Below are positions 51,694 to 62,234 of a stretch of 64,000 nucleotides of DNA, one piece after another. The stretch covers positions 62,001 through 126,000 of the forward strand of contig NZ_FUHW01000052.1 in the NCBI RefSeq assembly GCF_900163545.1. Direction: 5' to 3'. The DNA is from Arthrobacter rhombi (GTDB lineage Bacteria > Actinomycetota > Actinomycetes > Actinomycetales > Micrococcaceae). Every line of letters starts with the position of its first letter. Within the stretch, counting starts at the first letter, position 1. Under the pieces are notes generated by a model. The model was given only the letters and a program-made list of their open reading frames with translations, did no database searches and was not told where the DNA came from. The position numbers and the translations under genes are program-made.

Positions 51694-52868
51694 GCGGTCC
51701 CGCGCAGCCAACAGGCCAGCACAACGCCCCGGTCCCCGGCGAGGAGAAAACCCGCCGACCGGGAATCCCGTTGGGGCGCATCGGTGGGATCCCCGTCTAC
51801 CTGGCCTGGTCATGGTTCCTGATCGCCGCTTTTATCCTGCTGGTCTTCACCCCTGATGTGATGCGGATCCTGCCGGGGATCGGTTGGGGCGCCTACGCCG
51901 TCTCCTTCGGCTATGCGGTCCTGCTGGCCGTGTCGATCCTGATCCACGAGCTAGCCCACGCGCTCTGTGCCACCGCCTTCGGTTGGCCCAATGCCCATAT
52001 TGTGCTCACCCTGTGGGGAGGACATACCCAGTTCGGGTCCTTCCATGCCACCCCGGGCAAGTCCCTGCTCGTGGCGCTGGCCGGGCCGGCAGCGAACTTC
52101 CTGTTGGCCGGACTGGGCTACCTGGCCATCGTGAACCTGGAGCCGGTGGGGGTGACCGGACTGCTGCTGACCATCCTGGTCTGGGCGAATCTGCTGGTCG
52201 CCATCTTCAACATCCTGCCCGGGTTGCCGCTGGACGGCGGCCGGCTGGTGGAATCCGCCGTCTGGGCCGGTACCGGTTCACAAGAGAAGGGCACCGTGGC
52301 TGCCGGGTGGGCAGGCCGGATCATCGTGATCGGTCTGGGGATCTACTTCGTGGTCCTCCCCTTGTTCAACCGGGAACCGATCAACCTGCAGGTCACCATC
52401 ATCGCGGTGCTGCTCTGCGGATTCCTCTGGGTGGGGGCCACCGGGGCCATCAACGATGCCAAAATGCGGTTGCGCCTGCCACGGATCGGCGCCGGTGAAC
52501 TGATGGAGCCGGCCACTGCGCTGCCCAGCACAGCCGTCGTCGCCGACATCGACCGCAGATTAGCCCACTATCCAGGCCACCTCCTGTTGTGTTCCTCCGC
52601 AGGCCGGCCCGAAGCCGTCGTCGACCGGGCCTCGGTGGCCTCGGTCCCCGGAGCACTGCGCGCCACCACCGGGGCAGGGACCGTGGCCCGGGCCCTGGCA
52701 CCCGGAGCCGTGGTGGCGGTCAGCCGTTCGGGACGGGACCTGGTCACCTATCTGGCCAGCCTGGATGGCAGCGAATATGCGGTCGTCGACGACAGCGGCA
52801 GGATCGTGGGCCTGCTCCTGCAGCGGACCGTCGTCTCCGCCATCACCGGCAAGAAGGCCGGCTCATGA
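51690..52868 (+). CDS. M50 site-2 protease family membrane protein with C-terminal CBS-like domain
   Basis: The 392-residue intramembrane metalloprotease has the zinc-binding HELAH motif (about residues 89-93) in the second helix and a downstream NILPGLPLDGGR motif with the third ligand aspartate. It has about six helices. A C-terminal soluble part (about residues 265-390) resembles a CBS pair, as in the SpoIVFB-type subgroup. It could cleave membrane-bound regulators. It lies between the HAD gene and trmI in an overlapping cluster that leads into the proteasome locus. Confidence 0.9.
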   Translation: MSGPAQPTGQHNAPVPGEEKTRRPGIPLGRIGGIPVYLAWSWFLIAAFILLVFTPDVMRILPGIGWGAYAVSFGYAVLLAVSILIHELAHALCATAFGWPNAHIVLTLWGGHTQFGSFHATPGKSLLVALAGPAANFLLAGLGYLAIVNLEPVGVTGLLLTILVWANLLVAIFNILPGLPLDGGRLVESAVWAGTGSQEKGTVAAGWAGRIIVIGLGIYFVVLPLFNREPINLQVTIIAVLLCGFLWVGATGAINDAKMRLRLPRIGAGELMEPATALPSTAVVADIDRRLAHYPGHLLLCSSAGRPEAVVDRASVASVPGALRATTGAGTVARALAPGAVVAVSRSGRDLVTYLASLDGSEYAVVDDSGRIVGLLLQRTVVSAITGKKAGS

Positions 52869-53992
52869 ACCACCCCGTCAACGGAACGAGCACCAGCATG
52901 AACGAAACCCCCCAGCAGCCCGCAGCACCGCATGGTGCCGCCCACCGTCGCGGCCCTTTCGCCCCGGGGGACCGGGTCCAGCTCACCGATGAGAAACGCC
53001 GGATGAACACCGTGACGCTGACTCCCGGCGGCCAGTTCCACACCCATCGCGGGGTACTGGACCACGACGCGTTGATTGGCCAGCCCGAGGGCATCGTGCT
53101 GGAAAACTCCGAGGGTCGGCGCTACCAGGCCTTGCGTCCGCTGCTCAAAGACTTCGTGCTCTCCATGCCCCGCGGTGCAGCAGTCGTCTACCCCAAGGAC
53201 GCCGCCCAGATCGTCACGATGGGCGATATCTATCCGGGAGCCCGCGTCCTGGAAGCCGGTGTCGGTTCCGGGGCCCTGTCGATTTCCCTGTTGCGGGCCG
53301 TGGGCGACGGCGGTTACCTGCACAGCATTGAACGCCGTGCCGAATTCGCCGAGATCGCCCGCGGAAACGTGGAAACGATCTTCGGCGGCGAACACCCCGC
53401 CTGGAACATCACCATCGGAGACTTCCAGGACCAGGCCACCGCCACGGAGGAAGCCGGTTCCATCGACCGCGTTGTCCTGGACATGCTGGCCCCCTGGGAA
53501 TGCGTGGACTCCGTGGCCACCGTGCTGGCACCCGGAGGTGTCTGGGTGAACTACGTCGCCACCGTCACCCAGCTCTCCCGCACCGCCGAGGCCATCCGCG
53601 CCGACGGCCGCTTCACCGAACCCGAATCCTGGGAATCGATGGTCCGCGGTTGGCACCTGGACGGGTTGGCTGTCCGCCCGGACCACCGCATGGTCGCCCA
53701 TACCGGCTTCCTGCTCACCGCCCGCCGGCTCGCCGACGGGGCCGCCGGCATCCCGGGTCAGAAACGCATGAAGAACACCGAGTTCGCCGCCGAGGACCTG
53801 CACGCCTGGACCAAGGAGCACGACGACGCAGCCTGGGATGCGCCGGGGCTGGGCGAACGCGGGGTGTCGGATAAAAAACTGCGTCGGGCCGCCAAGGATG
53901 CCAAATCAATGAAACAACGCGGCGCTTTCCGTGATGCCGACGGCAACGGCCTGGACCCGGCCGACTTCCCTGAACCGACCCCTGAGGTGTGA
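52865..53992 (+). CDS. trmI: TrmI, tRNA (adenine-N1)-methyltransferase
   Basis: TrmI methylates A58 in the T-loop of tRNA. The 375-residue protein has an N-terminal beta-rich domain (about residues 25-95) and a SAM-dependent methyltransferase core with VLEAGVGSGALSISLLRAVG (motif I, about 124-143), YLHSIERRAEFAEIA and DRVVLDMLAPW. These match the bacterial TrmI/eukaryotic Trm61 group. The ATG at 52865 overlaps the upstream stop (ATGA); a later ATG at 52898 is possible. The C-terminal extension of about 70 residues is charged (KKLRRAAKDAKSMKQRG). The gene lies directly before arc, as in other actinobacteria. Confidence 0.93.
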   Translation: MNHPVNGTSTSMNETPQQPAAPHGAAHRRGPFAPGDRVQLTDEKRRMNTVTLTPGGQFHTHRGVLDHDALIGQPEGIVLENSEGRRYQALRPLLKDFVLSMPRGAAVVYPKDAAQIVTMGDIYPGARVLEAGVGSGALSISLLRAVGDGGYLHSIERRAEFAEIARGNVETIFGGEHPAWNITIGDFQDQATATEEAGSIDRVVLDMLAPWECVDSVATVLAPGGVWVNYVATVTQLSRTAEAIRADGRFTEPESWESMVRGWHLDGLAVRPDHRMVAHTGFLLTARRLADGAAGIPGQKRMKNTEFAAEDLHAWTKEHDDAAWDAPGLGERGVSDKKLRRAAKDAKSMKQRGAFRDADGNGLDPADFPEPTPEV

Positions 53993-54106
53993 ACCGCTGT
54001 CCGGGCGGTGACACTTGCGGTTAACATCGATGCCCCGGACGGCCGTGGGTGGCTACGATGAAGAGGACGGACCCCATCGGGGCAAGGCGCGACGAAGGGT
54101 GCTCAT

Positions 54107-55879
54107 ATGCCGGAAAACACATCGACCCCAGCCTCTGACGGGGCGCCGGGGGAGGATCGGGCCCAACGCCAACTCGAGATCGCCGAACGCCAGCTGAACA
54201 TCCTGCGTGATAAATCACGGAACCTGGATCGCCAACTGGGCACGACGACGGCCAATAACGCCCGTCTGACAGCCATGCTCGAACGCACCCGGGAACAGAT
54301 CATCACGCTCAAATCGGCGTTGGACCGGGACGGGGATACCCCGTTCACGTTCGGCACGATCGTGGGGATCAACGCGCGCAGCCACCCTGCGGCCGGCACC
54401 GCCATCGCCTCCACGGGGATCCCCGGCGCCGACATCATTCAAGGTGGGCGGAAACTGCGGGTGGCGATCAGCCCGCTGCTGGAGTTGGAGAGCCTGCAGC
54501 TGGGGCAGGAAGTGCTGCTGAACGAGTCGTTGACCATCGTCGCCGGCCTCGGTTTCGAAGCCTCCGGGGAACTGGTGTCCGTCAAGGAGGTCATGGATGA
54601 CGGACGGGTCCTGGCCGTGGGGCGGGCCGACGACCAAAAGGTCATCCGGCTGGCCGGTCCGCTCCTGCGCGAAAAAGTCAGGGTGGGGGACTCCCTGGCC
54701 ATCGACCCGCGGACCGGTTTGGCCACCGAACGGGTGCAGCTCTCGGAAATGCAGTCCCTGGTCCTCGAGGAAGTCCCCAATATCTCCTATGCCGATATCG
54801 GCGGCCTGGGCCCGCAGATCGAACAGATCCGCGACGCCGTCGAACTGCCGTTCCTGCACCAGGACCTCTACCGCGAACATGGGCTGAAGGCGCCCAAGGG
54901 CATTCTGCTCTACGGGCCCCCGGGCTGTGGCAAGACGCTCATTGCCAAGGCCGTCGCCCATTCCTTGGCCGAACGGACCGCGGAGTTGCGGGGCGGGGAG
55001 AGCGCACGCAGCTATTTCCTGAACATCAAGGGCCCCGAACTCCTGGATAAGTATGTGGGGGAGACCGAACGCCATATCCGGCTGATCTTCTCCCGCGCCC
55101 GGGAAAAGGCTGCCGGCGGCAACCCGGTGGTGGTGTTCTTTGACGAAATGGATTCGCTGTTCCGCACCCGCGGGACCGGGGTCTCCTCCGACGTGGAAAC
55201 CACGATCGTGCCGCAGCTGCTCAGTGAGATCGACGGCGTGGAGAAACTCGATAACGTCATCATCATCGGTGCCTCCAACCGGGAGGACATGATCGACCCG
55301 GCCATCCTGCGGCCCGGACGGCTGGACGTGAAGATCAAGGTGCTGCGCCCCGACGCAGAAGGCTCAGCCGAAATCTTCGCCAAATATCTGACCACCGAGC
55401 TGCCGTTGCACGCCGACGACCTGGCCGAACACGGGGGAAACGCCGAAGCCACCGTGCAGGGGATGATCCGTCAAACCGTGGAGGCCATGTACTCCACCGG
55501 TCAGGAGAACGAATTCCTCGAGGTGACCTACGCCAACGGCGAAACCGAAACGCTGTACTTCAAGGACTTCAACTCCGGTGCCGTGATCCGCAACGTCGTC
55601 GACCGGGCCAAGAAGTCAGCCATCAAGGAACTGTTGACCTCCGGCGAGCGTGGACTGCGGATCGACCACCTCCTGCGTGGTGTGGCCGACGAGTTCCATG
55701 AACACGAGGACATGCCCAATACGACCAACCCGGACGACTGGGCCAGGATCTCGGGTAAGAAGGGTGAAAGGATCACCTACATCCGGACGATCGTCGCGGA
55801 TAAGGCAGGTTCAGGCACCGGACGCAGCCTCGAGCGGGAGCCGGGCCAGGGGTACTCCAATACGGGGCAGTACCTGTGA
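54107..55879 (+). CDS. arc: Proteasome-associated AAA ATPase ARC (Mpa)
   Basis: ARC/Mpa recognises pupylated proteins, unfolds them and feeds them into the 20S core. The 590-residue protein has an N-terminal coiled coil (about residues 18-73) that binds Pup, two OB folds (about 78-215), and an AAA domain with Walker A GPPGCGKT (270-277), Walker [12 protein letters not shown] and the second-region [18 protein letters not shown]. The C-terminus ends GQYL, with the penultimate tyrosine that docks into the proteasome ring. It overlaps dop by four bases (GTGA). Confidence 0.97.
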   Translation: MPENTSTPASDGAPGEDRAQRQLEIAERQLNILRDKSRNLDRQLGTTTANNARLTAMLERTREQIITLKSALDRDGDTPFTFGTIVGINARSHPAAGTAIASTGIPGADIIQGGRKLRVAISPLLELESLQLGQEVLLNESLTIVAGLGFEASGELVSVKEVMDDGRVLAVGRADDQKVIRLAGPLLREKVRVGDSLAIDPRTGLATERVQLSEMQSLVLEEVPNISYADIGGLGPQIEQIRDAVELPFLHQDLYREHGLKAPKGILLYGPPGCGKTLIAKAVAHSLAERTAELRGGESARSYFLNIKGPELLDKYVGETERHIRLIFSRAREKAAGGNPVVVFFDEMDSLFRTRGTGVSSDVETTIVPQLLSEIDGVEKLDNVIIIGASNREDMIDPAILRPGRLDVKIKVLRPDAEGSAEIFAKYLTTELPLHADDLAEHGGNAEATVQGMIRQTVEAMYSTGQENEFLEVTYANGETETLYFKDFNSGAVIRNVVDRAKKSAIKELLTSGERGLRIDHLLRGVADEFHEHEDMPNTTNPDDWARISGKKGERITYIRTIVADKAGSGTGRSLEREPGQGYSNTGQYL

Positions 55880-57483
55880 GTGTTCATCGGGTGATCGGGC
55901 TGGAAACAGAGTTCGGTGTGCTGGCCCCCAGCCAGCCCGGGGCCAACTCCACGATCCTCTCCGCCCAGGTCATCAACGCCTACGCCGCGACCGTCCGGCA
56001 AGGCTACGGGCAGCTGGCAGGGACCCGGTGGGACTACGCCGATGAGGCGCCGTTGGCCGACGCCCGGGGGTGGAACATGCCCCGGGCTGTGGCCGATGCC
56101 TCGCAACTGACCGATACCCCGCGTGAGCTGACCGCCGAGGAAATCGCCTTGGCCGGTGGAGACGTGCGGGCGGGGGAGACCCTCTACACGGAGCAGGACA
56201 GCGACGGGCATGTGCTGATGAACATGGTGCTCGGCAATGGGGCCCGGCTCTATGTGGACCATGCCCACCCAGAGTATTCGTCGCCCGAGACCACCGGACC
56301 CCACGACGCGGTCCTCTATGACCAGGCGGGGGACCAGGTCGCCCTGGCCGCCCAACGCCGGATCGCCGAGTCACCGGGCTTTGCCGAGGTCCTGCTGTAT
56401 AAGAACAACACCGATAACAAGGGGGTAAGTTACGGGGCCCACGAGAACTACCTGATGCCGCGTTCCATCCCCTTCGACGACATTTCGGCAGGACTGATCC
56501 CGTTTTTCGCCACCCGGCAGATCCTCTGTGGCTCGGGACGGGTGGGGCGGGGCATGACCGGGGCGGAACCCGGTTACCAGATCAGCCAGCGCGCCGACTT
56601 CTTCGAAGCCGAGGTCGGACTGGAAACCACCATCAGACGCCCCATCGTGAACACCCGTGATGAGCCCCATGCCACCTGGGAGAAGTACCGGCGGCTGCAC
56701 GTCATTGCCGGGGACGCGAATCTGGGCCAGGTCTCGACCTTGCTCCGGGTGGGAACCACCTCCCTGGTGCTCTCACTGATCGAGGCCGGGGCCGCCCCGA
56801 AGCTTCAACTGCGTGATCCGGTGGCGGCCCTGCAGCAGATCAGCCACGACCCCACCCTTCAAACCGTCGTCGAACTCTCCGACGGCCGACGGGCCACCGC
56901 CCTGGAGATCCAACAGATCTACCTCGATGCTGCGCGCACCCATTGCCACGACACCGGGGCTGACGATGCGTCGACCACCGATGTGTTGATCCGCTGGCAG
57001 GACACCATCGATACGTTGAGCCGGGACGTCTTCGCCGCACGAAAGACCGTCGACTGGGTCGCCAAACTGGATTTGATGAACCGCTACCGTGAGCGCGATG
57101 GCATGAGCTGGGAAGACCACCGGCTGGCAATGATGGACCTGCAATGGGCGGACCTGCGTCCCGAAAGAGGTCTCTACCACCGGTTGGCTGGACGCGGCAT
57201 GATGGAGACCCTCTTCAGCCACGAGCAGATCGCCCGGGCCGTCGTCGAACCCCCGGAGGACACCCGCGCCTACTTCCGTGGCCGCTGCCTGAGCCAGTAC
57301 CCGCAGGATGTGTTGGGGGCCAGCTGGGATGCGGTGATCTTCAGTATCCCCGGCCGTCCCGGCAGCCACCGGGTGGCCACCCCCGAGCCCCTGCGGGGAA
57401 CCAAGGAAAGGGTGGGCCGGCTCTTCGATGCAGGCCTGGACGTGGGGGAGTTCGTTGACGAACTGAGCCGAGGCCGCCCCTGA
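55876..57483 (+). CDS. dop: Dop, Pup deamidase/depupylase
   Basis: Dop converts the C-terminal glutamine of Pup to glutamate and removes Pup from substrates. The 535-residue protein is related to glutamine synthetase and PafA. The ATP/Mg region starts at [10 protein letters not shown] (E9 region), followed by [17 protein letters not shown] and [24 protein letters not shown] long insert before the NGARLYVDH segment (about residues 45-105) contains the Dop loop, absent from PafA. The GTG start overlaps the arc stop. The retained N-terminal and catalytic motifs suggest a fully active enzyme. Confidence 0.96.
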   Translation: MSVHRVIGLETEFGVLAPSQPGANSTILSAQVINAYAATVRQGYGQLAGTRWDYADEAPLADARGWNMPRAVADASQLTDTPRELTAEEIALAGGDVRAGETLYTEQDSDGHVLMNMVLGNGARLYVDHAHPEYSSPETTGPHDAVLYDQAGDQVALAAQRRIAESPGFAEVLLYKNNTDNKGVSYGAHENYLMPRSIPFDDISAGLIPFFATRQILCGSGRVGRGMTGAEPGYQISQRADFFEAEVGLETTIRRPIVNTRDEPHATWEKYRRLHVIAGDANLGQVSTLLRVGTTSLVLSLIEAGAAPKLQLRDPVAALQQISHDPTLQTVVELSDGRRATALEIQQIYLDAARTHCHDTGADDASTTDVLIRWQDTIDTLSRDVFAARKTVDWVAKLDLMNRYRERDGMSWEDHRLAMMDLQWADLRPERGLYHRLAGRGMMETLFSHEQIARAVVEPPEDTRAYFRGRCLSQYPQDVLGASWDAVIFSIPGRPGSHRVATPEPLRGTKERVGRLFDAGLDVGEFVDELSRGRP

Positions 57484-57584
57484 AGCGAGGTGGAACCAGC
57501 CCCGGAACCGCATCAGCAGCGGTCACGACCCAATGAGACGATAGAGGGACCGGCGATCCGTCGCCCCGACGTGAGGAGTAGTTC

Positions 57585-57782
57585 ATGGCACAGGAACAGC
57601 AGCGGCCGCAGCCGTCCAAGCAGGAACAGGAAGTCGACGAGACCCCAGCGCCGGGGCCGACAGCACCGGCAGCCCAGGAGCAGACCCAGGGTGTGGATGA
57701 CCTGCTGGAGGATATCGACGGCGTGCTGGAACAAAATGCTGAGGAGTTCGTGCGCGGTTTCGTGCAAAAGGGCGGACAGTAG
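57585..57782 (+). CDS. pup: Pup, prokaryotic ubiquitin-like protein
   Basis: Pup tags proteins for proteasomal degradation. The 65-residue protein is mostly disordered and acidic, and ends in [30 protein letters not shown] (cited in part). The Pup signature helix and the terminal GGQ are present. The final glutamine means that Dop must deamidate it before PafA can attach it to lysine. The ATG has an AGGAG sequence upstream. PrcB follows after two bases. Confidence 0.97.
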   Translation: MAQEQQRPQPSKQEQEVDETPAPGPTAPAAQEQTQGVDDLLEDIDGVLEQNAEEFVRGFVQKGGQ

Positions 57783-57784
57783 CC

Positions 57785-58564
57785 ATGCACATTCCCGAGG
57801 GGTCCTCCTTTGTGGAACACCTGATGCGCGAACACCCCGATCTGCTGCCGGCGGCCGCGGCGGCGCCCGGCACTGAAGGACTCCGGCAGGCCACCACGAT
57901 CGTCGCGCTGACCTACGACGGCGGTGTGGTCATGGCCGGTGATCGGCGGGCGACCATCGGCAACGTGATCGCCAGCCGGCATATGCAAAAGGTTTTCGCC
58001 ACCGACCATTTCTCTGCCGTCGGAATTGCCGGTTCGGCAGGTATCGCCTTGGATCTGGTCCGCCTGTTCCAGGTGGAACTCGAACACTACGAGAAGATCG
58101 AAGGGGCCCTGCTCAGCCTCGACGGCAAAGCCAATCGTTTGGCGGCCATGATCCGGTCGAATCTGGGCCGGGCCATGCAGGGCATGTCTGTGGTCCCCTT
58201 ATTCGCCGGCTACGATCCCCGCCAACAGCTGGGGAGGATTTTCTCCTACGACATCACCGGCGGACGTTTCGAGGAGATCGAACACCACAGCATCGGATCG
58301 GGATCCGTCTATGCCCGCGGCGCCCTCAAGAAGCTCTGGCGCCCATCGCTGGACGCCTCGAGCGCCATCCGGGTCGCCATGGAGGCCCTCTACGATGCGG
58401 CCGACGATGATTCGGCCACCGGAGGTCCCGACCTGGTCCGGCAACTCATGCCGATCCTGTACCGGGTCGACGCCGAGGGCTCGGAACGGGTCCCCGACGA
58501 CGAACTGCTCCGGCTCGCCCACGATATCGTCGCCGAACGTTCGGCCGCAGCCAGGGAGGCCTGA
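57785..58564 (+). CDS. prcB: PrcB, 20S proteasome beta subunit
   Basis: PrcB carries the proteolytic site of the bacterial 20S core. The 259-residue precursor has a propeptide of 36 residues followed by [21 protein letters not shown], with T37 as the nucleophile that becomes the N-terminus after autocleavage (cited in part; D53-R54 form the D-R-R segment). Later features are [12 protein letters not shown] and the [11 protein letters not shown] segment. The residue before T37 is alanine, where glycine is usual. It shares its last base with the prcA start (TGATG). Confidence 0.96.
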   Translation: MHIPEGSSFVEHLMREHPDLLPAAAAAPGTEGLRQATTIVALTYDGGVVMAGDRRATIGNVIASRHMQKVFATDHFSAVGIAGSAGIALDLVRLFQVELEHYEKIEGALLSLDGKANRLAAMIRSNLGRAMQGMSVVPLFAGYDPRQQLGRIFSYDITGGRFEEIEHHSIGSGSVYARGALKKLWRPSLDASSAIRVAMEALYDAADDDSATGGPDLVRQLMPILYRVDAEGSERVPDDELLRLAHDIVAERSAAAREA

Positions 58565-59283
58565 TGAGCGCGCAGTTCTACGTTTCACCCGAACAACTCA
58601 TGAAGGATCGGGCGGACTTCGCCCGCAAGGGCATCGCCCGGGGCCGGTCGGTCATTGTGGCCAGCTGCCGGGACGGGATCGCCCTGATCGCCGAGAACCC
58701 CTCCAGGACGCTGCGCAAGATCGGAGAGATCTACGACAGGATCGGTTTCGCCGCCGTCGGTAAATACAACGAGTTCGAATCCCTGCGTCAGGCAGGGGTC
58801 AGATACGCCGATACCCGGGGATACTCCTACGACCGGGAGGACGTCACCGGACGGGGGCTGGCCAGCGTCTATGCCCAAAGCCTCGGTGCCGTCTTCACCG
58901 CCGAGTCCAAACCCTTCGAGGTCGAACTGGCGGTCGCCGAAGTGGGTGAGGACCCCGCCAGCGACGAGTTGTACCGGGTGAATTTCGACGGGTCGATCTC
59001 CGATGAGCCCGGACTGGTGGTCATGGGCGGGGACGCCCGTTCCCTGGCCGAGGCCATGGACGCCGCCTGGTCGGGAAGACAGCTGGCCACCGCCGGCTTC
59101 GACGAGGTCATCCGCACCGCCGCCGCGGCCCTGCCCGAGGTCCCCGACACCGACGCCGTGGATCTCATGGAAGTCGCCGTGCTCGAACGCACCCCGATCG
59201 GCAGGACCCCGCCCCCCAGAACGTTCAAACGGTGGGATAAGGACGAGATCCTGCAGGCCTTGGCCGGGAAGGACGGTGCCTGA
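58564..59283 (+). CDS. prcA: PrcA, 20S proteasome alpha subunit
   Basis: PrcA forms the outer rings of the 20S core, which gate entry and bind ARC. The 239-residue protein opens [29 protein letters not shown] (cited in part), with the N-terminal gating residues, and contains the [15 protein letters not shown] and [11 protein letters not shown] segments of the alpha fold. The nucleophilic threonine is absent as expected. It overlaps prcB by one base and precedes pafA by one base, so all three are co-translated. Confidence 0.96.
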   Translation: MSAQFYVSPEQLMKDRADFARKGIARGRSVIVASCRDGIALIAENPSRTLRKIGEIYDRIGFAAVGKYNEFESLRQAGVRYADTRGYSYDREDVTGRGLASVYAQSLGAVFTAESKPFEVELAVAEVGEDPASDELYRVNFDGSISDEPGLVVMGGDARSLAEAMDAAWSGRQLATAGFDEVIRTAAAALPEVPDTDAVDLMEVAVLERTPIGRTPPPRTFKRWDKDEILQALAGKDGA

Positions 59284-59284
59284 G

Positions 59285-60658
59285 ATGGACCGCCGCATTT
59301 TTGGAATAGAAACCGAATACGGGATCGCCTACTCCGCTCCCGAGGGACGTCCGCTCACCCCCGAGGAAGTCGCCCGGTACCTGTTCAAACCGGTGGTGGC
59401 GTGGGGGCGCAGTTCGAACGTGTTCTTGACCAACGGGTCACGGCTCTACCTGGACGTTGGTTCCCACCCCGAATACGCGACCGCCGAATGCGACGACGTC
59501 GCCCAACTGATCGCCCACGACCGGGCCGGGGAATCGATCCTCAACGAGCTGGTCACCAGCGCCGAGGACCTGATGAAAGCCGATGGCCTCCACGGGTCCA
59601 TCTACCTGTTCAAGAACAACACCGACTCGGCCGGCAACTCCTACGGCTGCCATGAGAACTACCTCATCCCCAGGAAACTGGAATTCGCGCGGCTGGCAGA
59701 AATTCTCATCCCCTTCCTGGTGACCCGCCAACTCTTCGCCGGCGCAGGAAAGGTCCTGCCGGTGGACGGAGAACACCGTTTTGCCTTCTCCCAGCGGGCA
59801 GACCATGTGTGGGAAGGCGTTTCCTCGGCCACCACCCGGTCCCGGCCCATCATCAACACCCGGGACGAACCGCATGCCGACGCCGAATACTACCGGCGTC
59901 TCCACGTCATCGTCGGGGACTCCAATATGTCCGAAACAACCCAACGGGTGAAAATCGGTGCCACTGACTTGATCCTGCGGATGATCGAAGCGGGCACCAT
60001 CATGGAGGACCTGCGGTTGGAGAATCCGATCCGCAGCATCCGCGATATTTCCCATGACCTCACCGGAAGGCACCAGGTACGCCTGGCCAGTGGACGCGAG
60101 CTCAGCGCCCTTGAGCTGCAAGAGATCTTCTTCGAGAAGGTCAGCACCTTCATCCAACGCCACGGAGCCCATAACGAGCATGTGCCCCAGGTGATGGACC
60201 TGTGGCGTCGCGCCCTGGACGCCGTCGCCGGCGGTGACGCTTCGGGAATCGATACCGAAATTGATTGGGCCATCAAGCATCGGCTGATTCGTGAGTACCA
60301 GGAGAAACACTCCCTTGAACTGTCCTCCCCGCGGATCGCCCAACTGGATCTGACCTATCATGACATCGACCCGCGCCGCGGCCTCTTTTCGGTGCTGCGT
60401 CGGGGTGGACGCGCGCAAACGGTCGTCTCCGAGGAGGAGATCACCGCCGCGACGAAGACCCCACCACAGACCACCCGGGCCAAATTGCGGGGGGACTTCG
60501 TCCGTGCCGCGCAGGAAGCCGGACGTGACTTCACCGTCGACTGGGTTCATCTGAAACTCAACGACCATGCGGGTCAGACGGTTCTGTGCAAGGACCCCTT
60601 CGCCCAGGTCGACCCCCGGGTGGAGGAACTCATGGCCCTGATCCGGCCACAAGAGTAG
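59285..60658 (+). CDS. pafA: PafA, Pup ligase
   Basis: PafA attaches deamidated Pup to lysine residues of target proteins using ATP. The 457-residue protein opens [18 protein letters not shown], with the ATP-binding EYG segment, followed by [19 protein letters not shown] and [23 protein letters not shown] (cited in part). It lacks the Dop loop. The start ATG at 59285 follows the prcA stop by one base; the frame seen further upstream is not used. The C-terminal domain of about 70 residues (from about 385) has the expected [21 protein letters not shown] segment. Confidence 0.97.
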   Translation: MDRRIFGIETEYGIAYSAPEGRPLTPEEVARYLFKPVVAWGRSSNVFLTNGSRLYLDVGSHPEYATAECDDVAQLIAHDRAGESILNELVTSAEDLMKADGLHGSIYLFKNNTDSAGNSYGCHENYLIPRKLEFARLAEILIPFLVTRQLFAGAGKVLPVDGEHRFAFSQRADHVWEGVSSATTRSRPIINTRDEPHADAEYYRRLHVIVGDSNMSETTQRVKIGATDLILRMIEAGTIMEDLRLENPIRSIRDISHDLTGRHQVRLASGRELSALELQEIFFEKVSTFIQRHGAHNEHVPQVMDLWRRALDAVAGGDASGIDTEIDWAIKHRLIREYQEKHSLELSSPRIAQLDLTYHDIDPRRGLFSVLRRGGRAQTVVSEEEITAATKTPPQTTRAKLRGDFVRAAQEAGRDFTVDWVHLKLNDHAGQTVLCKDPFAQVDPRVEELMALIRPQE

Positions 60659-60781
60659 GTATCCGGCGCGGCCTCAGCACATTCACAGGCGACGACCTTA
60701 AGCTGGACGGGGCCCGGATGTGTGTGATTTTGTTCGGGGCCGATTGTGGACCATCGATGTACGACGACGAAAGTGGATTTT

Positions 60782-61732
60782 GTGCGCAAGCTGCTGGCAC
60801 TGGTTCTCGGGGTTGCGCTGCTCGCGCTGACCGCCTGTGGATCCGGAACCCCGACGACCGTAGGGGCGGCCGAGCCGCTCTCCTCCATCAAACTGACGCC
60901 CGGGGAGGACGAGAACTCGGCCCCCAAGGTCGAGTTCGATACCCCGCTGGAGGTGACCGATCCGGGTGCCAAGGTCCTCGAAAAAGGCGACGGGGACGAG
61001 GTGAAGGAAGGCCAGGACGTCTCCTATAAGTTGGCTGGATACAACTTGAAGGACGGCAGCGAGGTCGGCAACACGTTCAAGGATGCCGCCATGACCCTGA
61101 GCGTCAATGACGAGCTGAAGGAACAGGATCCCGAAATCCACGACATCCTCGTCGGGACCAAGATCGGTTCCTGGGTCGCCTATGTTCATCCCCAGAACGC
61201 AGCCCCGCCGGAAGACGGTTCTTCGGCAGATCCTGCGGATCCCTCGCAGATCGATCAGCTGCTGATCCTGAAGGTTGTCGGAGCCAAGGACAAGATCAAG
61301 GTCGACTTCCAGAAGGAAAAGGGCGACGCGAAGAAGGACGCCGAGGCCACCGCAAAAATCGCTGACGACGGCAGCGGCACCGTGAAGATCCCCGCAGGCA
61401 ATAAGCCGCCGGCCGACCTGAAGGTCACCACCTTGAAGGAAGGCGACGGGAAGAAGATCAAGAAGACCGACACGATCACGGTCGACTATGCCGGAGCCCA
61501 GTGGGAAGACGGCGAGCAGTTCGATTCCAGCTACGAGAAGGGAACCCCGGCGACCTTCGGCCTGGACCAGGTCATCAAAGGCTGGACCGAGGGCCTCGAA
61601 GGGGTCAAGGAAGGTTCCACCGTTCTGCTGACGATCCCGAGCAAGCTCGCCTACGACGGCCAAGACGGCATGCCACAAGGTACCCTCGTCTTCGTCGTTG
61701 ACGTGAAGTCGATCGACAAGGCAGCGAAGTAG
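60782..61732 (+). CDS. FKBP-type peptidyl-prolyl isomerase, lipoprotein
   Basis: The protein of about 316 residues has a lipoprotein signal peptide (RKLLALVLGVALLALTAC, cysteine about residue 19) and two FKBP-like domains. The first, about residues 45-170, is degenerate. The second, about 205-316, shows DTITVDYAGAQWEDGEQFDSSYEKG and DQVIKGWTEGLEGVKEGSTV, with a typical FKBP core (cited in part). It should fold secreted proteins at the cell surface. The GTG at 60782 is the likely start, though GTG at 60773 is possible. A second, cytoplasmic FKBP gene follows 32 bases later. Confidence 0.88.
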   Translation: MRKLLALVLGVALLALTACGSGTPTTVGAAEPLSSIKLTPGEDENSAPKVEFDTPLEVTDPGAKVLEKGDGDEVKEGQDVSYKLAGYNLKDGSEVGNTFKDAAMTLSVNDELKEQDPEIHDILVGTKIGSWVAYVHPQNAAPPEDGSSADPADPSQIDQLLILKVVGAKDKIKVDFQKEKGDAKKDAEATAKIADDGSGTVKIPAGNKPPADLKVTTLKEGDGKKIKKTDTITVDYAGAQWEDGEQFDSSYEKGTPATFGLDQVIKGWTEGLEGVKEGSTVLLTIPSKLAYDGQDGMPQGTLVFVVDVKSIDKAAK

Positions 61733-61764
61733 AACCCCTCAACAGCGACAGGAGAAGGACGAAT

Positions 61765-62160
61765 ATGTCTTTTGGAAAACGTGAATACGACCGCACCAAA
61801 CCGGAAGTCGACTTCCCCACCGAAGGCGCCCCCACCGAACTGCGCTCGGAGGACCTCATCGTCGGTGACGGCACCGAGGCGAGCCCCGGCGCGACGGTTT
61901 CGGCGCACTACGTCGGAGTCGCCTGGTCCACGGGTGAAGAATTCGATGCCTCCTGGAACCGCGGCGAACCGCTGCAGTTCCGGGCCGGAACCGGCCAGGT
62001 CATCCAGGGCTGGGACGAAGGCATCCTGGGCATGAAGGTCGGCGGACGCCGGCGCCTGGAGATCCCGCCGCATCTGGCCTACGGCGACCGGGGCGCAGGA
62101 GCCGCCATCGCCGGCGGCGAATCGTTGATCTTCGTGGTCGATCTGGTGGACGTGCGCTAG
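61765..62160 (+). CDS. FKBP-type peptidyl-prolyl cis-trans isomerase, cytoplasmic
   Basis: The 131-residue single-domain FKBP has all core features: GATVSAHYVGVAWSTGEEF, the active-site stretch GQVIQGWDEGILGMKVGGRR and IPPHLAYGDRGAG. There is no signal peptide. The start is preceded by GGAGAAGGA. It lies between the lipoprotein FKBP gene and a terminator, near the proteasome locus, an arrangement shared with other actinobacteria as I recall. Confidence 0.93.
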   Translation: MSFGKREYDRTKPEVDFPTEGAPTELRSEDLIVGDGTEASPGATVSAHYVGVAWSTGEEFDASWNRGEPLQFRAGTGQVIQGWDEGILGMKVGGRRRLEIPPHLAYGDRGAGAAIAGGESLIFVVDLVDVR

Positions 62161-62172
62161 CCTTCCCACCAC

Positions 62173-62213
62173 CACGACGGCGTCGCCCCCTCACCGGGGG
62201 CGGCGCCGTCGTG
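62173..62213 (+). terminator. Rho-independent terminator after the FKBP genes
   Basis: A long GC-rich stem of about 17 bp with one mismatch (62173-62189 with 62197-62213) is followed by CTTTCT. It closes the FKBP pair before pafBC starts at 62235. Confidence 0.8.
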
Positions 62214-62221
62214 CTTTCTAG

Positions 62222-62227
62222 TAACGT
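62222..62227 (+). promoter_or_regulatory. -10 hexamer of pafBC, leaderless arrangement
   Basis: TAACGT lies seven bases before the GTG at 62235, with no Shine-Dalgarno sequence. The GTG matches the leaderless pattern seen at other genes of this window. Confidence 0.5.
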
Positions 62228-62234
62228 AGGCGGG

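Noticed and set aside
59438..60652. A 404-codon minus-strand frame opposite pafA
   Set aside because: It is a shadow frame of a conserved gene, with no motif or ribosome-binding site.
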